Source of the DNA: Phylloscopus collybita | Taxonomy: Eukaryota > Chordata > Aves > Passeriformes > Phylloscopidae | Length of the DNA: 64,000 nucleotides | NCBI GenBank assembly: GCA_027886175.1 | Contig: JAJNNQ010000024.1 | Location: 32,901,001-32,965,000, forward strand | Reading direction: 5' to 3' | Shown here: piece by piece, positions 22,634-35,100 of the stretch | Position numbering within the stretch: the first letter of the stretch is position 1 | Layout: every line of letters starts with the position of its first letter | The notes under the pieces: model-generated | The model's input: the letters and a program-made list of their open reading frames with translations, nothing else | What the model was told of the DNA's origin: nothing | Database searches by the model: none | Made by a program: the position numbers and the translations under genes

Positions 22634-25600
22634 GTGAGTGGCCGCTCCGGCCCCGGTTCCTGCCCCGGCCCCCGGGGCCGCGTCCCACCGCCGCCTCCTT
22701 CTCCCTCTCCGGAGCCCTTCGTGCTCTCTCCCCGCGGCGGGGGAATCCCTCCTCCTCCTTGGCCCCTCTTTCCCGCGGGGTGACGGTGCCGCTGCCCCTC
22801 AGCCTACCCTGGTGGGTGGAAAATGGGTGTTTTGTACCGCCTTCCCCCACAAATCCGTGTCGGAAGCACGGGGTGGTTATAGCCCCTCTCTCCCCAGCGT
22901 GTTGTTTGGGCCCCCCTCCCAAGCGTGTCCCTTTGGCCTGTGTCCGCAGGGATGGCAGGGCTGGAGCGAGGGTGGCTGGGATGGGGTGGCCCGTGGGGTG
23001 GGTCCTGGGGGTTATCACGGGAGCCGGGATGGTTGTGTGGCACCACAGGCGTGGGTGAAGAGAGGGCTTTTCGCTGGAGTCGTGCTTGGGGTGCCCCGCC
23101 GTGAAAGCCGCACGGGTCTGCTGCTCTGCTTCCCTTGAGGTGGAACCGTCTGCCCAGCCCGGACGGTCAAACCAAGTGAAACTGCTCAGGGAGAGAAAAG
23201 GTATCTTCCTGTGCAAGATATGTCTTCATCCAGGGAAGACACCTTCCCCCAGCTGTGGTGCCTCGTGGTGACCATCATCAATCAGGTGGCTCTGCTGTAG
23301 GTGGTGGGAGTTTAGGGAGGCTTGAAGGGTCGCTCTGTTGCCCGTGGTTGTCTTTTAGGATAGCTCAGAGCACTGGCAAGAGAGCCTTCGGTTTGACCTC
23401 AAAACTCTATTATTCAGAAGCAGTCAGGATTTAGCATGTTTTAGGGGAAGAATGAAGGGGCTTCAACTACAGGGTCATACATCAGGTGCTTGTGAAAGGA
23501 GTGTCTTGCAGGTGATAAAAGATCAAGGCCCTATGTCACTGAGGTTTTACTGAAAAACGAAATATTCTTGTATCCTGGGCAGTGACTTTAAAGGGTGTAG
23601 TAGTTATAATTATGTGCTGCTGCCTGGCAGACGCCCTGTACTACAAAAAACTTTCACACGTAGAAGGTAGGTGGCTGCCTTTGAAGTGTTGGGGCCCTGG
23701 GTGCTAAAGTGACGGAGCTCACCTACCCTGAAGTGCTTGAAGTGGGCAATCTGCAGAGGCCTTTCACATAGCTGGGATGCTTCTGCAGCGCTTTGGAAGA
23801 GCTTGGCATGCAGAAGATGGAGGGTTCTGGGTATCCATGCCAAGCTGTGACTCCTGGTTGCAAACACTGACACGAGTGAGGATCCAAAATGAATAATTGT
23901 GAAAGAGGCTTCAGAGTGTAGGAATAGGAAGGAGAACAGCAAGAAATGAAATGAACAACGGTAGCATAAGCAGCTTAGAAGCTCAGAGGAGAAAGGAAGT
24001 TGGTGTGTAGATTTATGGCTGAGAAGAGGCAGGCTGGCTGAAAAGGAAACAAAATTAAATATTCTTTAAAGGGGACAAACTTAGAAGTTTAAATAGAATG
24101 AGGCTTTTGCAGAGTGTGTATTTTTGTGTCTTCCTTGTTGTTAAGCATAATTTGTGAGATAATTCTCATAGGGAAGAGGAAGTTCTGTTGTTTCACTAAT
24201 GTAAAAATAAATTTGACTAGCATGTAAATTTTTTAAATAATCCCTGCATTGTTGGCCTTGTTAACTGATACTTTTTGTCCACTTTTGGATTATTCAGGAG
24301 AAGGAAGAGGAGGATGAGAGTAATGGGAGGCAGAAAGGCTTGTGTTGTGAAGAAAAAGGGAGTAATTATACAAGGTCTGGTCCCTCCTTAGAGTTTTGGT
24401 GTTTGGGACCATGGTTTGTTCATCTGTCAGTTGCACTGAAAAAAACTGTGTATAAGGGCTGTGCTGTAAGATAAAGGATTTAAATGATCGAAGTTTAAAA
24501 TGCAAAACAGTAAGTAAGCCTGCTGTGGTGTAGGGTTAGCTTAACAGCAGCTAATTTCAGTCCAGATGCCCAGATGGGCTAGATTTTCGTCAGCTGTGGT
24601 TCTGTAACAGTGCTTTCAGGGTCTGAGGCAGTGAATGGTGTGGGGATATTATTTGATGTTTTCCCTTACAGAAGAGTGAAAATCAGTTTCTGACTTGGTA
24701 CCACTCAGATAAAGCTGATTGTATGTAAAAAAATTTGCATTAAGCGTTTGTTATTAATAATTTATAAGAAACTTTGGAGGCCCAAAGATTAAAGAACACT
24801 GGCAGGTCCAAACCAAAGAGGTTGCAGACTGAAGAACCAAACAGAAAACTTGTTGTGCAAATTACATTTTTGTGCCATTTAGCAATTTGGTTTTAACGTG
24901 CTACTTTTAGTACAAAATTGCTACGTTGTGTTCCAAAAGCCCACATGCAGTTCCTTGCCATTTACTCCTTAAAGAACTCGTGTGAGCGATGGCAGCTTAT
25001 CAGTTGTATGTAGGGAGAGATGTGGAAGTGAGGTAAGGTGGTGATTTAGCACTTCATACTTGCATTCTCTTGATGTGTCCCAAACACAATGACATGTATT
25101 CAAAAGTTCATTTTTTTAATAATAATGAAAAATGCTTTTTTTTGCCTTTCTGAGTCTGCACCTAGTCAGTTTTTCTTCCCTGTGGAGGTGGATGACTAAC
25201 TGCTCTACATCTGTCTGTAGAATATTAAACCAATTGAAATGGAAAACCAGTTGAAAAGAATTGTTTTGCAAGCTTAACTCTGTTAAGCTTTAAAGTGAGT
25301 CTTATATCCGTCAGTGATCGATTGACTCCTGTGAGCTGGAGGGCAAGTAGTAGATGGGATTTTTGTTTTTCTTCTTCTTTAAAACGAAACCTTTCCAGGG
25401 CCCAGGGCTTGAAAGCTGAATTATCCAAACTTTTGTACGCTTGATTAGGAAAAATAGTAAAGGATAAACCTACCATCCTCCCACATAAGCAAACAGAAAA
25501 AGGGCAAATATAGGTTCTGGTTTTTAACACTTATCACTCAAATGTTACAGCTTACTCCTTTTTTTAGCAGAGTTGGTGTTTCAGGCCAGTTTAGCCCACG

Positions 25601-26110
25601 TAACATTGAGTTTTGGGGGTCTGTTTTGATGTGAATGTCTATGACAGGAACCTTACCCTTCTTGCATTCAGTCATCTCTGTAAGAAGAGTTTCTCGTGTA
25701 GGATATGATGAGTGACTATAACTAATCTTCACATATTCCCTTTGCTGAAAGCATGTAGAGTAGTACCAATTCAAACAAATATTTTAGATTCAAAGCAGCG
25801 CTGCGTGGTACATGAGGACTTCAGGAGAATCATGGGGGCGAATTTGTTGTTTTTATCAACAGAATGTTGTGTTTCAGTTTGGATCACACTTGAGTCATGT
25901 TTCCAGTTGTGTTGCTTTGAGCTATCATTGTCCATGAGCAATATGCATCATCTATGACATGACTGGTTTAGAGATAGTGTATCCTTATGCTGGCATTTAC
26001 AGCAGCAAGCATCTAGAACATTGCTTAAGGCTTCTCAAGGAATTGGTGAAATTGTTTCTTTCTTGGCTTCTGGTCTTGTCTCAGCATGTTCTGATATCTT
26101 TGTATAAGAA

Positions 26111-26140
26111 AATATTTATTTTTATTATTATTATTATCAT
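26111..26140. repeat. (TTA)n tract in intron 1
   Basis: Several TTA/ATT units with flanking T-rich sequence. Confidence 0.7.
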
Positions 26141-27252
26141 TACCAGAGTTAAATCCATTAGTTTTTGTTTTCATTAGAGATCTGGTAAGCAACTTCTTGT
26201 AACTGGGATTTCCTTATGGGACTCTTACTTAGGAAAAAAACCCACCCATGTCATGAGAATCTGCCCATGTTTCTAGCTTATTTTGTTCCGCTTCCTTAAA
26301 GCCTTCTGATTTTTGCCTCAGACAAGAGATAAGATTGCTGCTACTTGTGTTGTTCAATGTGAAATATCTCATTATCTCACATCTTGGATGGCATGGAGTG
26401 CAGTCCAAGCATTCTCCACATTGTGAACAGTGACACAAGTACTGTTGTTTCTTTATAGTCATTGCTCGAGAAGACAGCTGCCAAAGATGCACAGATCTTT
26501 GTTTTCCATGAGGATCACTTTAAAACATAAAAACTTGCAAAATTTACTTAAACTTGGAATAATGTCATTGATATTGAATTTGTACTGCCACATATGGATT
26601 GTTACTTGTTCCTCATGGGTGTCCTGTTGCATTTTGCCTTTTTTTGCCAGAGGCTTTGGAAAGCAGCCAGAGACTGTTGGGCTAGGTACTCTCTATGTGA
26701 GAGTAAGAACTAAAAAAAAGCCAACTGTCTGCCTTCAAGAACTCTTCCTGTTCTTTCAGTGATAAAGTGGCAGATGAAGGAAACATCATCAAGTTTAATT
26801 GGGTGTGATCTGCCCAACTGCCTGGCTGAGATGCAACAATATAAAGATGACGTGACACAGATGAGTTCTCAAGAGTGGTTTAACAGAAGTCAATGTCACA
26901 GGCCTGTAGACTTTAAGACTGAAAGGGATTTGAGTGTGTAAATTTAATAACCTCATTGGAGGAAACCACATCACGTATTTCCTCTGGAAATTTATTTGGA
27001 TTCTTGAGGGAGCTCTCTCAACTGAAGGGACACTGAAAGCAGAAAGGTAAAGGAAGCATTAAACTAACTGATGGTGAGTGTAAAGTCAAGTGGAGTATGC
27101 AGAACAGTGCTTAGCTGTGCCGTGCATTTCAGGATGAACGCTTGTTTTTTGTGCTGCAGACAAAAAGAAATTGAAAGAGGGGTTGTTTTCTCCAAAGAAT
27201 AATATAGTAGAAGCAAAATCATAAGCCAGATGGTCTCTGCTGTCATGGTTTG

Positions 27253-27267
27253 TTTTTTTTTTTTTTT
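27253..27267. repeat. T15 homopolymer
   Basis: Fifteen T in intron 1. No poly(A)-signal complement lies nearby, so it is not read as a retrocopy tail. Confidence 0.8.
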
Positions 27268-28106
27268 GATTTCTTTCTATTTGATTTTGAATCAGTGGCA
27301 AATACTGTTGCATTGATTTATTTTCTTCCCTAGGCTGTAAAAATACATTCTTGGCTTAAGCCTAAAGATAGTCCTGTCACACTGTTTTGATGCGTTTTGC
27401 CGCCACTAATTATTTATGTATTATTTTTTAATTCTTCCTTGCTTTTTATCTTTCATTCATGATGCAACTCTACCTTTTATCTCATGACAGCTTAATTTTC
27501 ACTTTTCCCACCAGCCTTTGTTGAAAGATGGGGTCAAAGGCTCCTGGAAAGTTGATTTCTCCAATCCTCAGTTCTTATTTATCCATCATGTTCTGGATAT
27601 GCTTAAAACCTGGCAGATGCTGTGCTAATGGACCACATGTGTGTTTATCTACTAATATGTGTGTAGTTATTAAGCAACAATAAAATTCTTAAATATGGTT
27701 TAACAAAGCATTTGATTACTCTATAATTACTGCTTCATATTCAGTACTTGTACAGCTGGCAGTTGGACATCTGCCACTCCAAATGGTAACAGAGCAGTGA
27801 CATTTGTACAATTTAATTTTTCTTATGTGCAAACTGAGGCAGACAGGTTTATGAACTGCACAATATGAATTTGCAGAATATATATTTGTAACTAGAAATA
27901 GGAAGATTAATGATTGTAAAGGACCACTGCTGACTTTTAAGTCACTTTTAATGAGCTTTTAGTCACAGATTAAAAACTTTTGTCATAATTGAAAGACAGA
28001 AAGTCTTCAGTCTGGGGTTTGTTGTGTCTTGTGTGTGTGTGAAACTGCTATTTATGTAATACATTTTCTATATTTGCTGGTGCCTTTCACAGATAAGTGG
28101 GAATGA

Positions 28107-28121
28107 TTTTTTTTTTTTTTT
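28107..28121. repeat. T15 homopolymer
   Basis: Fifteen T in intron 1, with no associated signal. Confidence 0.8.
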
Positions 28122-29597
28122 CAAGAAGAAAGATTTAATTATCGATGCAAAAAATGTTCAAAGGAAGTCTGGGAATTGTCCCCAGTCCCAACAGCTCAGC
28201 AGTGTATGGTTGTTTTATCTTGCAACACGTGCAGTTGCTCACACATCTGGCTGTCTCTCTGACTGCCTCAAGAGGATCATGGAAAGGTTTGTGGCTCGGG
28301 AAAGGTTAATAAAATCCAAGGAGTTCTTTTAATTCCAAATGTGTATTGAAACATGACATTATAATGCTTGAAGAGAACCCACTTGCAAGCTTGCAGGGCA
28401 AAGCTACCTACCTTAGATTGCCTTCTAGCTGAGGGGCTCTTTGCACCTGCCTCATTAATTACACTCCTTCTTCCGTCCATTAGCAGAGAGGCTGAGCTGC
28501 TGCATGAATTCAAGGTGCTTGGTTATTCTGTCTCTGTGGAAGTACTACAAAGAGCAAAGGAATGTGTCAGGAAGAGAGAGATTCTAGAGAAGGTTGCAAT
28601 AACAAAAACCCCAGAGCACCACTGCTTCAGTGTCAATCATTTACCGTTGATTGATGTGAATATGCCCATATAGGCAAGCTCAGGGTAGAGGCACAGTGAT
28701 TTTGCTTGGTACTGTTTAGATTTAAGGTACAGACCCTTCTTTGTACTTGAAAATGCAATTATGAATTTTCAGAGGTTTTTGTGCTAGCTCAAAAAAATGG
28801 AGTGCCTAACCATGATATTTTTTCTGTTTCTAAAAATTAATTTCCTTGAAGAAATATGCTGCATGTGCACTGTGCCCAGTGACTGCAAAACTGATAGTTC
28901 TAAATGATCATTGCAGTCAGCATCTCCAATAAAGGATCATTATATCCTTTACAGTCAGGTCCATCATCCTCTGGCAGAGTACATATTTTAGTGTTCGGGA
29001 GGCAGAAGTTGTTCTCTCCGTCAATTTCAGTGGAGAGATTGCACCCTTCGTGCCCCTTCCTCAGCCTTACAAGATTCCTCTTCAGTTCTTTGCTTCCTCA
29101 CCAAGTGGTGACTCGACCTGTCCTGCACATTGCAGCACTTTCTTGAAGGAAATTCCAAACTTTATTTCAGATTTGAGATTAGTGTCCAGCAGCATGTCTA
29201 TTTCCCAGCTGTGTCCTGAGGCTTTAGTTTCTTGTATTTGGTTTCGCATTGTTTCTTGGTTCCTTTGGACTTGTTTTCTGAATGCAGTGTCCTTGGAGTG
29301 ACCCTGAAATGATACGTGCAGACTGTGTGTGTCTCTTAAAGGATCTCTGGCTGGCTTTGTGAACAGGAAGGTATTTCCCTTTAGCCGAGTCCAGGTAATA
29401 CTGCAATTCTCATCTCTAACCAGAGGAACTGGAGGACAGGACAAGAGTGTGGCCTGATTAAGCTGGGCAAGGTTCAGGATGTTAGTTTGAGACTTGACTT
29501 CTGTATTTGAGATGGCAAAATTTAGACTTCTTCAGGCTGGAAAGCAGACAAGCAGAATTAGGAAAAGATGTGGTGTGAACATCTGTATGTTTTGTGT

Positions 29598-29643
29598 GAA
29601 TTTTATATGTATTCCAACTAGAATTTTATATGTATTCCAACTA
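29598..29643. repeat. Perfect 23-bp tandem duplication
   Basis: The unit starting gaattttatatgtattccaa occurs twice back to back without a mismatch. This points to a recent duplication, possibly polymorphic. Confidence 0.95.
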
Positions 29644-30238
29644 GTAGGATTTCAAGATATCAACTTAATGGTTGTAAGACATGACAATAGGAGCTCTTGA
29701 TTTATATAATACTTTAATTAGCTTATTATTTGCAGTAAGCTCATGATGCCATTGCTCTGTAGGCTGGAGTTTTAGTAATTGCTAATTCCAGTTGGATAAG
29801 GATTTTCATTTGAACAAGAATTAGCGTCTGGGAAGCAGGTACAGTATTAGCTCAAAGAAGTCCTTTAGAGCACTGAGCATTAAAATTAGTCTGGACACTT
29901 TCAGTCTTGGGACAGAAATATTTCTGTATTACCCTGATGAGCAAATGACATCTCTTTCTTCATCTTGCCTGGTCATCACCATTTGTTTGTTCAGGCAAAG
30001 TCCTACTTCCTGACTGGAAAGCATGCTATTGTGATCCCTTCAAATGGGTATTTTAAGTTTCATTGAGGAAACCCAGGGATAATTGAAAAATTACTTGTAT
30101 ATCTTTGAGAAGGAGGTTCTGCAGATCTGGCTTGCTCTGAAATCAAATGGGTCATCTGCAACAGGAAGCTAAAATGACCAACAGAACGGGGTGAACTCAT
30201 TTTGTTGTTACAGAGAGGAGTTTGCATTTCTTCTAGGT

Positions 30239-30255
30239 AAAAAAAAAAAAAAAAT
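30239..30255. repeat. A17 homopolymer
   Basis: Seventeen A, followed shortly by a T run. There is no AATAAA upstream. Confidence 0.85.
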
Positions 30256-32134
30256 AAAGGTATTTTTTTTTCTACAAGTACTTACCCTTTCTTGCACAGC
30301 AAACCTTTTCATGTTTGTGTGAGTCTCATTACAGATTTGATTGTTCTTGGAGGGAGTTTGTAGTGCTGCTCTCCTGCCAGAGACTTCCAGGTCTGGTGCT
30401 GACCCCAGATTGCAGCAACCGAGCTGCTCTGGGGGTATTGCATGCAGCTGCAGGGTGTATTTCTACTGATATCCCTGCATTCCTTCCAAGGAATACAGAG
30501 GTTATTTATTATTTTTAGATTTTAAATCTTACAGACTTAAGAAAAAACCCACAAATATATAAACTCAGAGTTGCTCCAGGTAATATTTTCTTCGTGAATG
30601 TAAACTGATGTTTTTGTCTTTTTTTTTCCTTTTCTTGTTTTCCAAGTCTTTTTCACAGTTTTGAAAATGAGCTGTATAAGCAGAAAGAATCAACTATACA
30701 CAATGTGCTGACCCCGGTGTATGACTAAACTGCCTGGAAAATCAGAGAAACAAAACTTCTTGCTTTATTTTTTTTTCAATTTAGTAGCAGAAATGTAGAA
30801 AAAAGGTTGGCAATGCACTTCTGTTCGTACCAGTTTAATGCCATCTTTATAAGCTGGTGCTAGCAGAAGCAGCGTGGAAGTTCAGGGCTTTCTTTAGATG
30901 TAGCAGAGCACAAAGCAGAGAATCATTGCTGGTTTGTACTAGTGGTGAACGCAGCATCTAAGAATCAGTTCAATTGCATTGTGTCAATGCCTTGGAAAGC
31001 AGCAGAGAAATGCACTGTGGTAGTGAAATCATACAGCAGATGTTGTTTTCATTCACTTAAACAAACTGCTATGCCTTTGTGATCTGTGATACCACAGTTG
31101 CTTTTCACTTGGGGTTTTGGTGGCTGTTCAATCTTTCAAGGCCCAAGTTTTATAATCCTGCAAGGCTTCTCAGAATATGTTCTTCTGCACAATGCATAAC
31201 ATCAGTGCAGTACTGAAATGCTGAAACTCTTGAGTCTGTCCCAATTTAATTTTTCATGTCTTTTGTTTCCCCTCTATTCTAGGCTGCAGAGAAATATTGT
31301 AAAGCAATTTCCGTTTCTTAAACGCACTTCCTTCCAAGCTCCTCTGTGCTGATTCCCACTTGACTTTTGTATTTTTTTTTTCTACAATTGTCTCAAGCGT
31401 TTCCTCTAAAAGATTTCCTCTGCCAGCCTTTGGCCACCATTTATGTTGGGAGCATAATTAATTTGTATATGGTTTTCAACTGTTATGCGTCTTATTCAGT
31501 AAAACAGACTTCTGCCCAAATTCCTGCCACTTACCTTATGAGCTATTATTATGTAGGTACTGTTTTAATTTATAACAGAAAAAGTGTTTAAATCTTGAAC
31601 CTTCAATATCTTTTATATCTCTTCCTTTATTTGGTTTAGACTGTGAGATACTTAAGATAGGGACTTTGATCTTACTGTCTCTGTGGAGAAGCTTCATTTG
31701 CCCTCCAGATAAATAGCTTTAGCCAAGGTTTGTGGAGGATAGATGACTGCCAATCTTTTTCTTTTCATTTTTCAAGCATGAACAAGAGGGTTGTCTTGAA
31801 ATGAAAATTGGACAGTCACTAAAGAATACAGTTGGAGTTAGCTGTAAACTAGGAGTGACAACCTTTGAGTCTTGCATTATTGAATTAATTGGGTAGTGTT
31901 GAAAGTTCTTGCTGGAGGTTGTTATATTAACTGGAAGAAGTTATGAAAACTTTGGAGAAATGAAGTACCTATGTAAAAGAGATAAAGTTAGGTATTTAGG
32001 AGTGAAGATGATGACTCCAGGTCATTTCTGTGATCAGTTGCCTGTCATCACATGTTCCAGGTAGCCTTAGGGTTTTTCATTTAAGGCAGCCTTGTGAAGA
32101 AAAAAAAAATATAGTTATTTGTAGAAGGGTGGGG

Positions 32135-32154
32135 TTTTTTTATTTTTTTTTTTT
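32135..32154. repeat. T-rich low-complexity tract
   Basis: T7, one A, then T12. Confidence 0.8.
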
Positions 32155-35100
32155 ATTAATACTGATGGTAAGAGAGTGAATGTCACCAGCCAGTATTTGG
32201 GTGACTGCTATGTGTTCTGAATCAGGCTGTGGTTGCTGACCAGTTTCATTATCATGTGTTTGCCTACAGTTGTCACGTAGTATCTCACCTTTCATTTCCT
32301 GCCATCCAAGTAGGGCAAAAGAATGGCATGAGTCATTTGTAGGAGAAGCTTTAATTGTTCTGGACACCCGGGAGAAATCCATATTGATAGTAAGAAAGGG
32401 AAGAAAGCGGGAGGATTTGGCTTTTGAAGATAGGCTATTCAAGCTAAAGCTACAAATACCTGGACAGGAGCAATGGCACACATTGTTCTCTGCTGCTCAC
32501 CATCCAGTGAGCACGTTGGGCTGCCTCCCCTAAGGCTCAGCTCTTCTCTGTGACTGCATAGTGCCTGGGACAGTCCTACCAGAGCCTCTGGGCTGATACC
32601 CACAGCTTCCGTGCCTCAAGTTCCTTTTTCCATTGTACTGGAGACTGACAGATCCTGGGTTGGATGTACTTGGTAGGTCAAAGCTGTCAGCTGCTAAAAG
32701 CTATGTCTTCTGCCCGGGGCAGACTGTTAGACCTAGAGGAGTTGGTGCAGACACTGAACAGGAAGCCAGGATGCTGACACCAGCATAGGAGAAGAATGGC
32801 TGGAAGGAGTTAAGAATGATGAAAATTAAATGGATGATCAGTGTAATATATTGGTCACTGCTTAGTTTTAGCAGGGGCTGAACAGTAATCTCCATGTCTG
32901 TTATTTCCTTCCAGTTTGACATCATCAACCTGCCTTAAAATAACATTTAAAATACGTTTTATTTTGTTTTCCAGTAAAGGATATAAAAGAAGCAAATCTG
33001 CCCTTCAGCAACAAGCTTATTGCATGTAATATTCTAACTTTACATCATCTCAGCCTAATCTCTTTAGACTTTGATTGCATTTTCCAGATGTAAGCACTTG
33101 CTTTTAGCGAGCTTTCTAGATTGGTATTTCAAATGATCTGCTTATGTCAACTGTTTTTACTTTAAATTTGCTTTCAAAATCCTTCCAGGTATATTTCAAA
33201 GTAATTGGTGTGCTTGCAATCATCTTAGATTCATGTTTATTAGGGACATTATGCTTTCTTTTCCATGTGGTTTCCCATATCCTAGGAAAGCAATATTAAA
33301 ATATGACAGGATGACATAGCAGCTGACTGTAATGCAAGTTTATTCCTTGCAGTCTGGTGAATTGTGAATTTCTTGGATTGAGAATAAAATATCCTGTAAA
33401 GAAGGTGTGTGCTATCATATTTGTCCAAGCTGCTTCCTGCAGTCTCAGAAAAATGGCCATGAATAGATTCTAGCATTTTTATTATTACATTTCTAAATAC
33501 TCTTTTTTTTAATGTAATAGGACATTCAAAATGCAAAAACCATTTATCAGTGTTCCACGATGTCCTGCACTTGACAGGCATTAGTATGATAAACATACAA
33601 CTACAGTAAGACAACAGGCTTCAAAAGGAAGACAGTACTTGGCTTTTTAATTTAGGTGTTGTCGCTATCTTTATTTTGGCCTATTACCTCAGAATTTTTT
33701 CACTGCAATTGCTTTCGTAATTATCTGTTAAACTTCACAGCTGGTCCTCCCCATTTTTAATCTGCCCTTTTAATGTTCTTGTGGGGAAGAGCAGTTCATG
33801 GTGATCTCAGACTTCACTCATGAAAGGTTTTGAGACAGTTCCCTCTGAAAAAATCAGCAGTCACCCTTCCTTTAAAAAAAAAAAATCAGTACAAGTTCTG
33901 AGGCTTTAGACACTTTTTATTCACCTTTAAGAATTCTAAGAGAAGTTTGTTATGCTAAACATGAGAATTGGTTGCAAAAACAATGTTTCTGGAAAGTACC
34001 CGGCTCTTACTGTGACTGTCCTTTCTACTTTGAAGCTCTGCTTACAAGAAGTGGTGTGGTGAACTCATTCATTTTTATTGTGGCACCGAAGGATGGTCAG
34101 GTGGCTAGAGGAACACTTTGGTGTTTGAAAGTCCTGACTTCAGTTTAATGCAGGTTTCTTTGTGACTCAGGCAGCTTGATCCAGCCTGTCTTGCAGGGAT
34201 ATTGAGACAGAAGACTGGAGTTGCTTACACTCTGCAGTAAAGGAGGCTAAATAGGTGACCAATGTGCTTTAGATTTGAGGGGAAAGAGCAAATATTTCTT
34301 TGGCCCCGCAATAAGTGTTTCACTGTCTAAATTTAAATTTGCACTATAAACACAAATGTTGTATTTCTGGGATTGCAGGGATATCTTCAAGGGTATTGGT
34401 TTCTTAGGAAGAAGCAAGTGGAGCTTTAAGATGTGAATTTGTCAAGTATTAGCTTTCTCTCATTTGTTTTTAGTATAAGTTAAATAAGAAGCAGGGCCAG
34501 TGTTAGTACGGTCTTCTGGTAGCATGTAGTTTTCGAATGCTTTTACTATAGAGTAGCAAAGCAGTTTGCAGAGATAGGGTAAGGAAAAGGATAGCTTAGT
34601 TGTAACCTAGGGCAATTCAGAAGCAGTTTATAATAAGGGCTTTTGTAGGACATGCATACCAAAGAGGCTTGTGCATAAGGAAATACACCCACACTTTACA
34701 GGTTTGAACTGAGCTCACTTGTATGTGTTTTGTTAGTCAGCAGTGTCGAGAGCTTTCTCTTCTAACTACATTTGATTGTTTTGAGGAACACAAGTGTAAC
34801 GTGAAATAGTGTAATCAGACTAAAAACATCTAAAAATATTAGCTGGACTAGTATGATAAATGCTAAGGGAATGAATTCTGCAGCTGGAATATAAAGCATG
34901 TAAAACCATAAATCAGAATGTATCACTTGACGCAGCATGTTGGAACCACTTATAAATGTGCACTAGAAATAAAAATCAAATTGTGTTGTTAATAATGAAT
35001 TTTTTTTTCTAAAATTGCTTCTTTACCCTTCCCCAATCCAATATACCACTGAAATGTTTTACCTCTTCAGAAGGATATCAGCTTGCATATCCTGGAGGAA

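Larger units (their letters stand above)
22200..23110. promoter_or_regulatory. CpG-island promoter and first-exon region of ACER3
   Basis: Composition changes abruptly from AT-rich flank to very GC- and CpG-rich sequence around exon 1. GC boxes are visible (CCGCCCC at 22401, CCCCGCCCGCC at 22429). A CCATGGCGAC element at 22384 resembles a YY1 site. No TATA box stands near the likely start of transcription, which fits a housekeeping promoter with dispersed starts. The island continues about 480 bp into intron 1. The exact transcription start cannot be read from sequence. The many long open frames on both strands here result from high GC, not from extra genes. Confidence 0.85.

Noticed and set aside
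22334..22783. 149-codon frame across the promoter and exon 1
   Set aside because: A GC-driven frame with no ATG at its first codon (GTG) and low-complexity Pro/Arg composition.
22531..23058. 175-codon frame starting at the ACER3 ATG and reading on into intron 1
   Set aside because: The gtgagt donor at 22634 and the exact homology of the spliced product show the frame leaves exon 1 there; beyond it the protein is low-complexity.
22617..23216. 199-codon open frame on the minus strand in the CpG island
   Set aside because: It is Pro/Arg/Gly-rich, has no domain, and lies in GC-rich sequence where stops are scarce. It is antisense to ACER3 exon 1 and intron 1.
30239..30270. A17 run considered as a retrocopy tail
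   Set aside because: No AATAAA in the preceding 30 bases and no recognisable body.
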